DNA of 64,000 nt from an uncultured Clostridia bacterium (GCA_934778215.1 CAKVOE010000002.1:124001-188000); one strand, 5' to 3'; counted from the first letter of the stretch, positions 1-8,976 are shown. Translations and numbers: made by a program. Notes: generated from the letters alone by a model not told the origin.

Positions 1-960
1 ATTGTTTCTAATTATATTCTTTGCAACGCTTACCGCTATAGAACTAGGAATGGCGTAAAATATGCCTTGAACTACCTCATCTTTAATTGTGCCGTCATCA
101 TTTACATCGGCATACTTTGCATTTACTATACCAATAAGTTCGCCACTTGCGTTGTATAGCCCGCCACCGCTGTTTCCGCCATTTATTGGGGCGGTGTGAC
201 TTAAAAAGGTTACATTATCTCCCGATGAACTCCTAAACGCCATCTCTTCTACCGCAACGACACCGGTAGAAACTCTTAAATTATTCGCTCGAGAATTTCC
301 TATGGCAACACAAGAATCTCCAAGCGCAATGTTTGTAGACACCGCTACATCAACCGACCTACAAGAACTGTTGCTTAGGGCTTCTTTATTGCTAATTTTT
401 AGCACTGCAATATCGTAAACACTACTTCCTCCAACAAGCGTTGCTTGAATAGGCGCAACGCCGTCCCAAAGCAATATACTATATGCGCCATATCCTTTTT
501 TATAACTGACACTATTTGCGTTTGCCACTACATGATAGTTCGTAATTATCCACGCATCACCCGAACCTTCATCAATTTTGTAAATTACGCCCGAGCCCCA
601 AGAGTTATTGTTGTCAAAAAAATCGTCCGTGGTTTTCATACTTCTATGACCCACATACTCTTTTTTCATAGCGCCGACATTAACTGTACTAAGCATTCCC
701 TTAGACGCCGCCGTTGCAAGCCCAACCGTTTCGGTTGATGAGATGTCTAAATTGTAAATTGCCCTTTCGTGAGAAATTTTTGACACCTTAGAGTAGGTTA
801 AAACAACTGCAAAAACCAACAGCAAACATATAACAAACTGCAATGAATCTACAAACCCTAACCTTCGCCGACTCTCTCTTTTTGGCTCTGGCGTATTACG
901 GTTTATGGGTTCATTATCATAGGGAATTTTTCGTTTGGGATTATAATTATCGTTATACAT
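1..960 (-). CDS. HtrA/DegP-like trypsin-family serine protease, C-terminus cut by window edge
   Basis: This reading frame is open from an ATG at 960 to the left edge, so the C-terminus lies outside the window. An AAGGAG site sits 7 bases before the start. The protein has a cytoplasmic head of about 35 residues rich in Arg, Lys, Asn and Pro, one membrane segment (about residues 37-55), then a trypsin-fold domain. The catalytic triad is readable: His in ITNYHVV, Asp in VYDIAVL and Ser in GGNSGGG. In this family such membrane-anchored proteases degrade or sense misfolded proteins outside the membrane. No PDZ domain is visible before the cut, but one could follow. It is the last gene of an apparent operon, 12 bases after the Ig-like surface protein. 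Confidence 0.88.
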   Translation of the reverse strand, partial: MYNDNYNPKRKIPYDNEPINRNTPEPKRESRRRLGFVDSLQFVICLLLVFAVVLTYSKVSKISHERAIYNLDISSTETVGLATAASKGMLSTVNVGAMKKEYVGHRSMKTTDDFFDNNNSWGSGVIYKIDEGSGDAWIITNYHVVANANSVSYKKGYGAYSILLWDGVAPIQATLVGGSSVYDIAVLKISNKEALSNSSCRSVDVAVSTNIALGDSCVAIGNSRANNLRVSTGVVAVEEMAFRSSSGDNVTFLSHTAPINGGNSGGGLYNASGELIGIVNAKYADVNDDGTIKDEVVQGIFYAIPSSIAVSVAKNIIRNN

Positions 961-972
961 ACACCCACTCCT

Positions 973-2559
973 TTATCTTACTTCGTAATTGTTTCTATTT
1001 TTTATTACCTTGTATACCAAATATCCAAAATACACTACCATCAATCCAGCGGTTCCATAAAGCAAAATTGCCACAACGTCCACATTCTTTTCTGGATTTT
1101 TTACCGTTACGCTAAAATTTGTATTTTTGATACCGTCTGTATAATCGGTTCTAAACGTGTTCAATCTATCATCATAAACAGTTATTTCTATATTTGCTTC
1201 GCCCTTGCCAACCGCCTCAATTGTAACCTGTTGGTTGGCATAATCAATTTTTACAATTTTTAAAACGCTTTCATTTGTAGATTTAAAAACCGGCTTAAAC
1301 TCCGAACTCGTAAAAACGCTGTGTACTTTGTAGTTTACCGAATACCTATCACCAACATCTAAGTTTAACGAATTAATTGTAAACCACACACCCGTGCCAT
1401 AATCTTGTGGCACAAGCGTTGCTTTTCCAATGGTGGTTTCGCCAAAAAATTTATCTCCAAACATAAATTTTAAAACATATTGCCCACTTTCTAATTTAAA
1501 ACTGCGTTTTTCGAGGTTTGTATCATCGTCACTACCATAAAAATAGGTTTTTTCACTTCCGCCATCTTTACTAACCGTTATTCTAAAATAATCGCCGTTA
1601 TTATATTCTTCACTAAGCAAATTTTTTTCGCCAAACCATAAACTGTTAAAAATATCTGTTGTTTTTGGCAGGTTAAAATGCTCTCCCACATAACACGGCT
1701 CACTTGTAAACGTTTTTACATCTGAAACCTTTTTATTTACATAAACAAACGGCTGTTTTTGAAGGGCTACAACACTAGAAGCCTTGCTAAACCCCGTAGT
1801 GGTTAACTCTGCCGAATAAAAATACATTGAGCCTTGGTTTATAAATTCGTTATTTTGAGAGATATAAAAGGAATCTAACTCGCTAAACGAATAAATATCA
1901 TATTCATTTTCGCCTTCGGTAACCGTGTTTTTTATGCTATCTAACCCCGTTAATTTGCTTAACGGAAAACTTACAAGGTTCCAACCATAAGGAATGGTAT
2001 TTTTGTTAAAAGCAGAATCGTAATTATATTCGTACTCCGCCCCGCTAAGCGATGATTCTTTTTTTAATAACTCATCTAGTTGATCTGATTTAAGCGAAAA
2101 TGTAACTTTTTTTGTTGCATCTGCCGAACTAACAAAACCTAACTCCAAATCGTAACAACTGCCCGCATACTTAATATTTGCATCAAAATAAATCCAAATG
2201 TTAACACCCCAATTATTTATGTCACTAACTTTTATATTGTTTTCAAATAGTTGTTCTTCAAAAACTTTGGTTTGCGGTGCGATATAATTTAGTTTGCCGT
2301 TGGGCGTTAAGGTCGGCTTAAAACTTACACCCGCCTCTCTTTCGCCCGTGTATACCCCATCTTTATATTTTAGCGGGGTAAAATTTACCCTATTTTCGAG
2401 CATTGTATTTTGAGAAGCGAAATATATTTTTTTTGAATAGGGCGTAACCGCCACTTCATCTGCCACAGCAAACGCCTGTGGAACTACTTTTACCGCTCCA
2501 CAAAGCACCAAAAAAAGGGCTATTATTAAACAAAAAACTTTTTTTGTAAATTTGCTCAT
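973..2559 (-). CDS. secreted membrane-anchored protein with Ig-like (BIG2-type) domain
   Basis: The 528-residue protein starts at an ATG preceded by AGGAG. It has a typical signal peptide (Lys-rich start, hydrophobic stretch to about residue 25, AFA-type cleavage near residue 31) and a C-terminal membrane segment (about 497-517) followed by a short basic tail. It is therefore probably displayed outside the cell and anchored at its C-terminus. Residues about 395-465 read like a bacterial Ig-like domain of the BIG2 type: a loop with STNESVLKI and a final strand with GEANIEITV. The first 370 residues are beta-rich and I do not recognise them. It lies between ung and the HtrA-like protease at 10-12 base spacing, so it is likely co-transcribed with both. 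Function unknown. Confidence 0.7.
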   Translation of the reverse strand: MSKFTKKVFCLIIALFLVLCGAVKVVPQAFAVADEVAVTPYSKKIYFASQNTMLENRVNFTPLKYKDGVYTGEREAGVSFKPTLTPNGKLNYIAPQTKVFEEQLFENNIKVSDINNWGVNIWIYFDANIKYAGSCYDLELGFVSSADATKKVTFSLKSDQLDELLKKESSLSGAEYEYNYDSAFNKNTIPYGWNLVSFPLSKLTGLDSIKNTVTEGENEYDIYSFSELDSFYISQNNEFINQGSMYFYSAELTTTGFSKASSVVALQKQPFVYVNKKVSDVKTFTSEPCYVGEHFNLPKTTDIFNSLWFGEKNLLSEEYNNGDYFRITVSKDGGSEKTYFYGSDDDTNLEKRSFKLESGQYVLKFMFGDKFFGETTIGKATLVPQDYGTGVWFTINSLNLDVGDRYSVNYKVHSVFTSSEFKPVFKSTNESVLKIVKIDYANQQVTIEAVGKGEANIEITVYDDRLNTFRTDYTDGIKNTNFSVTVKNPEKNVDVVAILLYGTAGLMVVYFGYLVYKVIKNRNNYEVR

Positions 2560-2569
2560 TTTGCTCCTA

Positions 2570-3259
2570 TCACAAAAATGTATGCATTATATTTTCTATT
2601 TGCCAGTTTATTGGCTGTTGACCTGACTCTTTCAAAATTTCATTAGTTTTTGAAAAATGCTTACAGCCAAAGAATCCGCTATATGCCGACAAAGGGCTTG
2701 GGTGCGTAGCATACAAAATAGCATGCTTAGAACTATCAATAAGTTTTGCTTTTTGCTTTGCATTGTTACCCCAAAGCAAAAATACCACCTTATTATCCTT
2801 TTGGTTTAAATGTTTTATAACTGCGTCAGTAAACTGCTCCCACCCTAAGAATCTATGTGAATTTGGTTGACCCTCTCTAACAGAAAGCACGGTGTTTAGT
2901 AGTAGCACGCCCTGTTTTGCCCACGGAACCAAATATCCGTTATCGGGAACGTATCCACCTATATCATCGGCAATTTCCTTAAAAATATTTACAAGAGATG
3001 GCGGAATAGGAACACCCGGCATTACCGAAAAGGCTAGCCCGTGAGCCTGCCCCTCTCCGTGGTAAGGGTCTTGTCCAATAATTACAACCTTAACATCTTT
3101 ATATGGTGTAAGCTTAAATGCCGAAAAAATCTTATTTTCTTGCGGATAGACCTTTCTTGTTGCATATTCATGTTGTAAACCATTTAAAATATTTTGAAAA
3201 TATTCACTTTCAAATTCGCCCTTTAAGACATTATCCCAATCGTTGTGAAAAAACTCCAT
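2570..3259 (-). CDS. ung: uracil-DNA glycosylase (family 1)
   Basis: The enzyme removes uracil from DNA and so starts base-excision repair. The 229-residue product has the family-1 motifs in order: GQDPYHGEGQAHGLAFS (water-activating Asp and uracil pocket) near residues 64-80, the SLVNIFKE segment, VFLLWGNNA (uracil-binding Asn) and the HPSPLSAYSGFFG intercalation loop near 187-199. Length is normal for the family. I take the ATG at 3259 as start because GGAG lies 7 bases upstream; the TTG just before it is too close to that site. It is embedded in an operon of envelope proteins, 12 bases after a small InlB-repeat protein. Confidence 0.97.
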   Translation of the reverse strand: MEFFHNDWDNVLKGEFESEYFQNILNGLQHEYATRKVYPQENKIFSAFKLTPYKDVKVVIIGQDPYHGEGQAHGLAFSVMPGVPIPPSLVNIFKEIADDIGGYVPDNGYLVPWAKQGVLLLNTVLSVREGQPNSHRFLGWEQFTDAVIKHLNQKDNKVVFLLWGNNAKQKAKLIDSSKHAILYATHPSPLSAYSGFFGCKHFSKTNEILKESGQQPINWQIENIMHTFL

Positions 3260-3274
3260 CAATTTTCTCCTTTG

Positions 3275-3664
3275 CTACCTATTTATTCGACCCCCCACAT
3301 TTTCGGCGAACACCGCATAAATAGCCGTGTCATATCTTAATTTTGCAGATGGGTCAAAAGGCTTTGTGCCTTCTGCGTCATAAAACCAACCTAAAAATTC
3401 GCTATCATACCCCGTCAAATTTAGCCCCGTTGTAATAACCGAACCATCTGTGTTATTTACAATTGCATCAGACGACTGTGCATTTGTAGGCAACAAAAGC
3501 GTTGCCCCTACCGACATGGTAATAGGAACTGGACGAGAACCAATATATAATGTAACACTAATTTTGTAATCTTTTGATTGCTGAACCAACCTAAATAAAC
3601 CATAGGCCAGCACAACAGCCGAAATTATGCAAGCAAACACAGTTGAAAGGATTTTTTTCTTCAT
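3275..3664 (-). CDS. small membrane-anchored protein with one InlB B-type repeat
   Basis: The 129-residue product begins at an ATG at 3664 with a GGGG-type ribosome binding site about 9 bases upstream; an in-frame GTG 15 bases earlier overlaps that site and is less likely. Residues 3-25 form a single N-terminal membrane segment or uncleaved signal. Residues about 80-122 match the Listeria-Bacteroides InlB B-repeat pattern: GYDSEFLGWFYDAEGTKPFD, then TAIYAVFAEN. Such repeats are common in surface proteins of gut Firmicutes. It is the first gene of the run leading through ung to the HtrA-like protease. The specific role is unknown. Confidence 0.65.
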   Translation of the reverse strand: MKKKILSTVFACIISAVVLAYGLFRLVQQSKDYKISVTLYIGSRPVPITMSVGATLLLPTNAQSSDAIVNNTDGSVITTGLNLTGYDSEFLGWFYDAEGTKPFDPSAKLRYDTAIYAVFAENVGGRINR

Positions 3665-3782
3665 AAAATTTAACCCCACTAATTTTTAGTAATTTTATTA
3701 TACACTTACAAGCCGAATTTTCAAAGTAAATTTTTGGACTTTTAAACATAATAAATATTAATATTATATTTTGCAAAAAACT

Positions 3783-3811
3783 TTGATTTTATTAAACTAT
3801 TTGTGTATAAT
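3783..3811 (+). promoter_or_regulatory. promoter directly upstream of the 3820 gene
   Basis: TTGATT at 3783-3788, a 17-base spacer and a perfect TATAAT at 3806-3811. A start point 7-8 bases after the -10 box would fall at 3818-3820, at or beside the ATG of the next gene. The transcript would then have almost no leader. Confidence 0.7.
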
Positions 3812-3819
3812 AATGTGTA

Positions 3820-4728
3820 ATGAAACGAGATTTAAAATTTTTCTTGCCATATAGACTGGTAATGGTGGTATTCTTTGCTTGTGTACTACTAACTTCTTTT
3901 ATGCCCATTGTTTCAATAGATAAATATACCGAGTACAAATTTTTTGACACAAAATATGCTTCAGACTATGCCAGCAGTTATTCGCCAGTGGCATCAAAAA
4001 TTACGCCAATAGATCTTATGAAAAACCTTTGGCTAAATGACGAAACCATTGAAATTATTAAACTAGATTACGCCACCTTTAAAGAGTGGTGTGACGATTA
4101 TTACTCACAAGGAAATTGGACAAAAGAAGAATACGAAGAATATTTGGCAAATGCAGAACAAACCAATGTATATTACATTTCTACCATTTATGACGGCACC
4201 GCCGACTTTGCACGAATACAAGATAAAGTACATTTAATTTCCATAATAACCATAGTAATTTATGGACTAGCACTAATTTTATTTTTATTTAATCTTATAA
4301 ACCTGTTTTTGAATGTAAAATTTATTTACATAATTAACTCTCAGGCTTCGTGGATTTACACATTGCTTTGCACCTTTTATTGTATATACATTTTTTCTAC
4401 CAGCATTACCAACACCATAGAGTTAAATGGCGGAGATGTAAAACAGTTTGATATAATTGGTTTGTCTACATCGGCACTTTTTATATGGCTAATTATTTTA
4501 GAAGCACTGTATTCCGTCTTTTCAATTATAGTAAGCAACCGCTTTGCAAAACTGTATATGCGAATTGAAGAAGTTCCAGAGTTTGTATCTAGTCGGGTTC
4601 AAACACCTATCAAAAGGAAACGCCCAACCTATATACCTCACGACATTTTAGAAAATTCAAATAAAGTAAAAAACACAAAAAACAACAAAAAGAAAAAGGG
4701 CAAGAAGAAAAAAAGTGGAAAAAAATAA
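3820..4728 (+). CDS. multi-spanning membrane protein with lysine-rich tail, unknown function
   Basis: The 302-residue protein has a first membrane segment at about 15-33, an external-looking acidic loop of about 100 residues rich in Tyr, Asp and Glu, three further membrane segments between about 137 and 232, and a strongly basic tail. The last 30 residues are almost all Lys and Asn. I do not recognise the family. There is no ribosome binding site before the ATG, and a consensus -10 box ends 9 bases upstream, so the mRNA looks leaderless. The next in-frame ATG (codon 15) also lacks such a site and would cut into the first membrane segment. Its 3' end overlaps the following RNA methyltransferase gene by 14 bases, so the two are likely co-transcribed and translationally coupled. 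Confidence 0.6.
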   Translation: MKRDLKFFLPYRLVMVVFFACVLLTSFMPIVSIDKYTEYKFFDTKYASDYASSYSPVASKITPIDLMKNLWLNDETIEIIKLDYATFKEWCDDYYSQGNWTKEEYEEYLANAEQTNVYYISTIYDGTADFARIQDKVHLISIITIVIYGLALILFLFNLINLFLNVKFIYIINSQASWIYTLLCTFYCIYIFSTSITNTIELNGGDVKQFDIIGLSTSALFIWLIILEALYSVFSIIVSNRFAKLYMRIEEVPEFVSSRVQTPIKRKRPTYIPHDILENSNKVKNTKNNKKKKGKKKKSGKK

Positions 4729-6067
4729 ACTCTTTGAAGGCACAGTAATAGACCTAAATGATGACGGTGACGGAATTGTAAAAATTGATTCCGATGTCGT
4801 TTTTGTGCCTGATACCATAAAAAATGAAAAAATTAGGGGCATAATTATTAATTCTAAAAGCAAATTTGCAATTGGTAAGGTTACCGAACTTTTAACCACT
4901 AGCCCACTAAGAGTACCTCCCGCTTGCCCATATAGCACGTCTTGCGGGGGCTGTTCTTTGCAACACCTAAATTACAACGATCAACTTGTTTTTAAGCAAA
5001 ATAAAGTCGCAAATGCTTTTAAAAGGGTTGCCAAACTAACCATATTACCAACTCAAACGGTTGCATCTAATTCTTTTAGATATAGAAATAAAATTGCCAT
5101 GCCAATAGACCCCGAATGTAGAAGAGTTGGGCTTTTTAGAACCAATTCGCATAAATTAGTGCCGGTAGACGACTGCATAATCACAAAAGACTGGATAAAG
5201 CCATTAATAAAAGTGGTAAATGATTTTTTGCAAAAATCCACAATTTCTATATATAATGAAAGCACAAAAAAGGGGCTATTAAAGCACCTTGTTGCACGAG
5301 AGGTTAATAATAACATTTTAATTACGCTTGTTATAAACGGCGACAGCCTGCCAAATATTGACCCCCTAATTAGCGACTTAAAACAAACTTTTGGCGAAAA
5401 TTTTGGCTTAAACCTAAACAAAAATAAACTATGCAACAATGTTATACTAACTGATGAATTTATTCATATTTATGGTCTAAGTTCGCTCAAAAAAACCGAT
5501 TTTGGAATTACCTACCCCATTACTAACGCTAGTTTTATGCAAGTTAATGACGAAATCTGCGAAAAAATATATCAAACAGTTTTAAATAATATTTCAGCAA
5601 AAGATGTAGTTATTAACGCATATAGCGGAGCAGGTCTTTTATCGGCACTTATCTCTACAAAAGCAAAGTTTGTATACGGAATTGAGATTGTTTCTGACGC
5701 TTCTCGCTCGGCAGAAAAATTAAAAATAGATAACAACATAAATAACCTAATTAATATTTGTGGCGACTGCACAAAGGAACTACCAAAACTAATTAGTTTA
5801 AACAACATTAATGACTTTACCCTAGTTGTTGACCCGCCACGAAAAGGTTTAACAATTGAAGTTGTTGAGTGCATAAAAAAATCTATGCCAAACAAAATTA
5901 TTTATATATCTTGTAACCCACAAACCTTAGCAAGGGATATTGCTTTAATTGTGCAAGACGGAAATTTTGTACTAGAAAGTGTTATTCCCTACGATATGTT
6001 TCCCGAAACCGCACATGTAGAAAGTGTTTGCATTTTAAAAAAATCAAACTCTTTGCCCGCTAATTAA
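4715..6067 (+). CDS. rlmD: 23S rRNA (uracil-C5)-methyltransferase, RlmD/RlmCD (TrmA) family
   Basis: Enzymes of this family methylate C5 of specific uridines in 23S rRNA with S-adenosylmethionine. The 450-residue product shows an N-terminal TRAM domain (about 1-58), the iron-sulphur cysteines (CPYSTSCGGC near 71-80 and a later Cys in DDCIITK), an SAM-binding YSGAGLL, then VVDPPRKGL and YISCNP, which carries the catalytic Cys near residue 400. Length is standard. The start is GTG inside the end of the upstream gene, with only a weak purine-rich ribosome binding site. Gram-positive RlmCD-type enzymes modify two sites, so the exact target (m5U1939, m5U747 or both) cannot be settled from sequence alone. 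Confidence 0.9.
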   Translation: MEKNKLFEGTVIDLNDDGDGIVKIDSDVVFVPDTIKNEKIRGIIINSKSKFAIGKVTELLTTSPLRVPPACPYSTSCGGCSLQHLNYNDQLVFKQNKVANAFKRVAKLTILPTQTVASNSFRYRNKIAMPIDPECRRVGLFRTNSHKLVPVDDCIITKDWIKPLIKVVNDFLQKSTISIYNESTKKGLLKHLVAREVNNNILITLVINGDSLPNIDPLISDLKQTFGENFGLNLNKNKLCNNVILTDEFIHIYGLSSLKKTDFGITYPITNASFMQVNDEICEKIYQTVLNNISAKDVVINAYSGAGLLSALISTKAKFVYGIEIVSDASRSAEKLKIDNNINNLINICGDCTKELPKLISLNNINDFTLVVDPPRKGLTIEVVECIKKSMPNKIIYISCNPQTLARDIALIVQDGNFVLESVIPYDMFPETAHVESVCILKKSNSLPAN

Positions 6068-6189
6068 AAAACAAGTTATCAATACTTGTTCAATTTTTGC
6101 TTATAATTGATTTTTTTACTTGCTACTACTACTAAATTAAAAAGCAATCATTAAAGCCTATTACTTTTGAAACTAGCAAAATAAAAAGT

Positions 6190-6225
6190 AAGGAACAATG
6201 CAAATTTAATGCATTGTTCCTTTTT
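6190..6225. terminator. bidirectional intrinsic terminator between rlmD and the DUF4268 gene
   Basis: AAGGAACAATGCA and its inverse flank a loop of about 7 bases, with TTTTT following on the plus strand and an A-run before it. It can end transcription of rlmD and of the convergent accessory operon. Confidence 0.85.
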
Positions 6226-6277
6226 GATAGTTTTAACTTTCATTAACTATGGAGTCTATATTTTGCCTTAATTAATT

Positions 6278-7402
6278 TTACAAATTTGCCAAAACTCTTT
6301 TTACTCTTGGCATAAAAACATTGTACATATTCACAAGTTCGTTTGCTATCTTTTCTACATCAAGGTCAAAATCATAATTTGTATAGTTTGTTGTATCAAA
6401 ATATGGGCCATTTAATCGGCGAGAGCATGGTTTTTTATAATACTTTCCAAATCTACCAATTCTTGTTGCCATTTTTTCGTTATTTCTATCCCAAATAAGT
6501 TCATAACCAATTTCGTTTTCAATCTCTTTTTTATGCAAATAAAGTTTGTCGTAAATAGTTTTTGCATCTCTATCTCCAAGATACACACAAATATCGTGCA
6601 AACAAGCATAACGGTCAACTCTTACATTTACCATAATTTTACTAAATGTCAAATCGCTCATTTTACGAATATCAAAATGCTCGCAATTATTTCTATATTT
6701 TACAAAGAAATCAGGGTAATTTTCTTTAAAACATTGTGCTAATTTATCAAAGAAATCTCTTCTTATTTTTTCTTCATCTCTCATTTCAGAAACCTCCATT
6801 TTTATCTCTGGACATATTTTTTCCGGTTTTGAAGAAACTGTTATGTTGTGTGGGTTTGTTTGAATATCGTTTAAATCTTCATTTTCTCTATCGTAAATTT
6901 CTATGCCACAATCTTCATAGGCTTTAAGCGGATTTTCACGATGCTTTCTATATCCTTGTGCATTTAGTTGTTTGTTTTCATCTTTTGTTATCCAACAAAG
7001 TCGTTGTTTTGAAATAAGTTCTTTGATTTTTTGAATATCAAGTTTTCCTTCTTCGCAAAGTTTACGCAGTTTGGTTTTAAAATCAAAAGCAGTCGTCATA
7101 TGTTCGTCTACAAAATGTTGATGAACAACTATTTTTGTCCCATCATTTGTTCTAACTGAACTTAACCAGTCATAATCTCTTATGTCTTTGCCTGTCAAAT
7201 CATAAAACTCATTATAAGCTTTTACACTTGCTAAATGTTTTGGAAATTTTGATAAAACCCACTCGTCGTGACTTGCTCTATCAAATATCCACTTGTTCGC
7301 GACTGTTGGATTGTGAACCATTGCCTGGGTATAATCTAGTAGCATTTTGCACCAAGTATCAAAATCCTCTTCTTTATCCATAAATTTTTCGTTCGTATTC
7401 AT
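6278..7402 (-). CDS. DUF4268-containing protein, putative nuclease-like
   Basis: The 374-residue product starts at an ATG with GAGGAAAG upstream; the longer frame to 7459 has no ribosome binding site. Residues about 215-370 resemble DUF4268, a domain found in putative restriction-type or nuclease-related proteins: RRDFFDKLAQCF, then TIYDKLYLHKKEIENEIG, then ELIWDR and the ATRIGRFG segment. The N-terminal half has many Trp, His and Asp and is unfamiliar. It is the last gene of a five-gene minus-strand run that starts with an HTH regulator; the gap to the preceding DUF1810 gene is about 70 bases. By eye the block is even more AT-rich than its neighbours, consistent with acquisition. The nuclease role is inference from the domain family only. 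Confidence 0.5.
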   Translation of the reverse strand: MNTNEKFMDKEEDFDTWCKMLLDYTQAMVHNPTVANKWIFDRASHDEWVLSKFPKHLASVKAYNEFYDLTGKDIRDYDWLSSVRTNDGTKIVVHQHFVDEHMTTAFDFKTKLRKLCEEGKLDIQKIKELISKQRLCWITKDENKQLNAQGYRKHRENPLKAYEDCGIEIYDRENEDLNDIQTNPHNITVSSKPEKICPEIKMEVSEMRDEEKIRRDFFDKLAQCFKENYPDFFVKYRNNCEHFDIRKMSDLTFSKIMVNVRVDRYACLHDICVYLGDRDAKTIYDKLYLHKKEIENEIGYELIWDRNNEKMATRIGRFGKYYKKPCSRRLNGPYFDTTNYTNYDFDLDVEKIANELVNMYNVFMPRVKRVLANL

Positions 7403-7472
7403 AATTCTTTCCTCTTTTTTGTATATGAAATACACTATAAGGTATTTCGATGGAAACAAGTAAAATGTTTTA

Positions 7473-7916
7473 TCATAAATTTTTATTCTTAAAATCTCTT
7501 ATTTTGTTTAATGTTATTTCACATCTGTTTCCACCAAAATACTTAAATAATAAATTCTTTAATATTGGTAATTTTGTTACTTCATAAAATAGAGTTAATG
7601 AAGAACAAAATTTTATTGAATCTATAAATCCCAATACTTCATAGATAGTAAAATCTTTTAAATTTAACAAAATATTACAACATTCCAAATATCTATACCA
7701 CAAAATTTTGTTTTTCACATATTCCACAGCCTCTTCTATATTTTCAATTCCATAAATATTTGAATTTTCACTTCTTCCAAGACCCTTTAATTGTGGGAAT
7801 ATATACCAAATCCAATGTGTTTCCTTATAACCATTGTTTAATTGTTTGATAACATCACAATAAATTTCATTTTGTGCTTTTATAAACCTTTCCAAATTAT
7901 ATTTATCATTCTCCAT
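7473..7916 (-). CDS. DUF1810 family protein
   Basis: The 147-residue product carries the DUF1810 (COG5579) signature: LERFIKAQNEIYCDVIKQL near the N-terminus, HWIWYIFPQLKGLG at about 35-48, then a segment with YVKNKILWYRYLECC. Length is typical. The biochemical role of the family is not established to my knowledge. I take the ATG at 7916, with GGTG about 5 bases upstream. It sits 9 bases after the GIY-YIG-like gene and is probably translated from the same mRNA as the surrounding accessory genes. Confidence 0.8.
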   Translation of the reverse strand: MENDKYNLERFIKAQNEIYCDVIKQLNNGYKETHWIWYIFPQLKGLGRSENSNIYGIENIEEAVEYVKNKILWYRYLECCNILLNLKDFTIYEVLGFIDSIKFCSSLTLFYEVTKLPILKNLLFKYFGGNRCEITLNKIRDFKNKNL

Positions 7917-7928
7917 CAAAACACCTGT

Positions 7929-8390
7929 TTATTGTTTCAAATTTGCAAAAGGCAACTGTCCATATTTGTTTTTAAATTCACACAACAATTCTTTTTTTAC
8001 TTTTTCAGAATCATCACACTTCATATACCATATGTGCAAATTTTCATAATTTTGTATTTGCCCAATTATTCTACCACCGAAGGCGGAAACATTTTTCCCA
8101 CCCCAAAACTTGAGATGTTTCAAGACTTTTTTGTAAACAGTTTTAGATTCGCTTTTCCCAATATATAGAATATCGGCATCTTTCAACCATCTGTTTTGCA
8201 ACTCATCAATGGAAACAGCGACTTTTCTATCTCTCCATATCTCTAAATTAGCAGTCTCGTTAAAATCTACTTTTCCAAAATCACTAGGAAGAACAAAAAT
8301 ATAAACTCCATAGTAATTCCCTTTGCTTTCGTTCAAATCTCTCAATGTTCCGCCGAATTCAAAATCTCTATCAAAAAATCTTTTAATCAT
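7929..8390 (-). CDS. GIY-YIG-like nuclease-fold protein
   Basis: The 153-residue product shows elements expected of a compact GIY-YIG-type domain: YYGVYIFVL near residue 26, DILYIGKSES near 92, an FGGRIIGQI segment, a conserved Glu in KKELLCEF and the closing YGQLPFANL. Similar small proteins ending in a YG-PFAN motif are widespread. The usual Arg after the YIG strand is not obvious, so catalytic activity is uncertain. Its start codon overlaps the stop of the upstream zinc-site gene as ATGA, indicating translational coupling. It belongs to the five-gene accessory operon. The fold call is inference from motifs. Confidence 0.5.
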   Translation of the reverse strand: MIKRFFDRDFEFGGTLRDLNESKGNYYGVYIFVLPSDFGKVDFNETANLEIWRDRKVAVSIDELQNRWLKDADILYIGKSESKTVYKKVLKHLKFWGGKNVSAFGGRIIGQIQNYENLHIWYMKCDDSEKVKKELLCEFKNKYGQLPFANLKQ

Positions 8391-8683
8391 TTTTTAATCT
8401 CCTTAAAAAAACAATCTCCTTGATTTATCTTATATTTTAAGATTAAATCTATCAATTCTCTCAAAAATAAAATCATATTTTTGTTTTGTAGGCGTTTTGT
8501 AAAACGCGTTATACTAGGGGCATTTACTCCTTTTTCTAAGCACCTTTCACACAAACACCATCTCCCATGACAATGATATTTTTTGTAAACAATTTCAAAA
8601 TCTTCTAATTGCGATTCAGCAATAATTTCGCCACAACATTTACACTTATATAGTGGCATATAAAATGTTTCAGTTCTCTTCAC
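8387..8683 (-). CDS. small Cys/His zinc-binding-like protein
   Basis: The frame is open further upstream, but the best start is the GTG at 8683, with GGAG 7 bases before it; this overlaps the end of the HTH gene by 14 bases. The 98-residue product has a cluster that looks like a zinc site: CKCCG near residues 15-19, then HCHGRWCLCERC about 25-35 residues later. The C-terminal half is helical with a run of hydrophobic residues (MILFLRELIDLIL) and Lys-rich ends. I cannot assign a family. It is second in the accessory operon, and its stop is fused ATGA-style to the GIY-YIG-like gene. Confidence 0.55.
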   Translation of the reverse strand: MKRTETFYMPLYKCKCCGEIIAESQLEDFEIVYKKYHCHGRWCLCERCLEKGVNAPSITRFTKRLQNKNMILFLRELIDLILKYKINQGDCFFKEIKK

Positions 8684-8960
8684 TATTTTTCTCCAAAACA
8701 GTTGTGTTTGTTGGTACACTTACCCCTAAAAGTGGATAGGACTTCATGTAACAACCTTTGCCTTTAATTGTAACAATATCACACCCATACTCTTTAAGAT
8801 AATTAATGTTACGAGCAATTGTTTTTCTATCGCAAGAAATTCCACAGACTTTGCCAATTTGTTCTGCAATTTTTGTTTGATGCAATAAGCAATCTTTTGA
8901 ACTCCCATATTTTAACGCATCATAAACATATAAAATAATAAGTTTTTTGTGCTTTTTCAT
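8670..8960 (-). CDS. helix-turn-helix transcriptional regulator, DeoR/WYL-type N-terminal domain only
   Basis: The 96-residue product reads as a stand-alone winged helix: KIAEQIG, then CDRKTIARNINYLKEYG as the recognition region, and the wing GKGCYM. This is the arrangement of the N-terminal domain of WYL-type regulators, but no WYL domain follows. I take the ATG at 8960, 4-5 bases after GGAGGA; an ATG one codon upstream is possible. An extended -10 element lies just upstream. As the first gene of the operon it probably regulates its own transcription unit (inference). Confidence 0.65.
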   Translation of the reverse strand: MKKHKKLIILYVYDALKYGSSKDCLLHQTKIAEQIGKVCGISCDRKTIARNINYLKEYGCDIVTIKGKGCYMKSYPLLGVSVPTNTTVLEKNSEEN

Positions 8961-8976
8961 CATTTCCTCCATTCTT

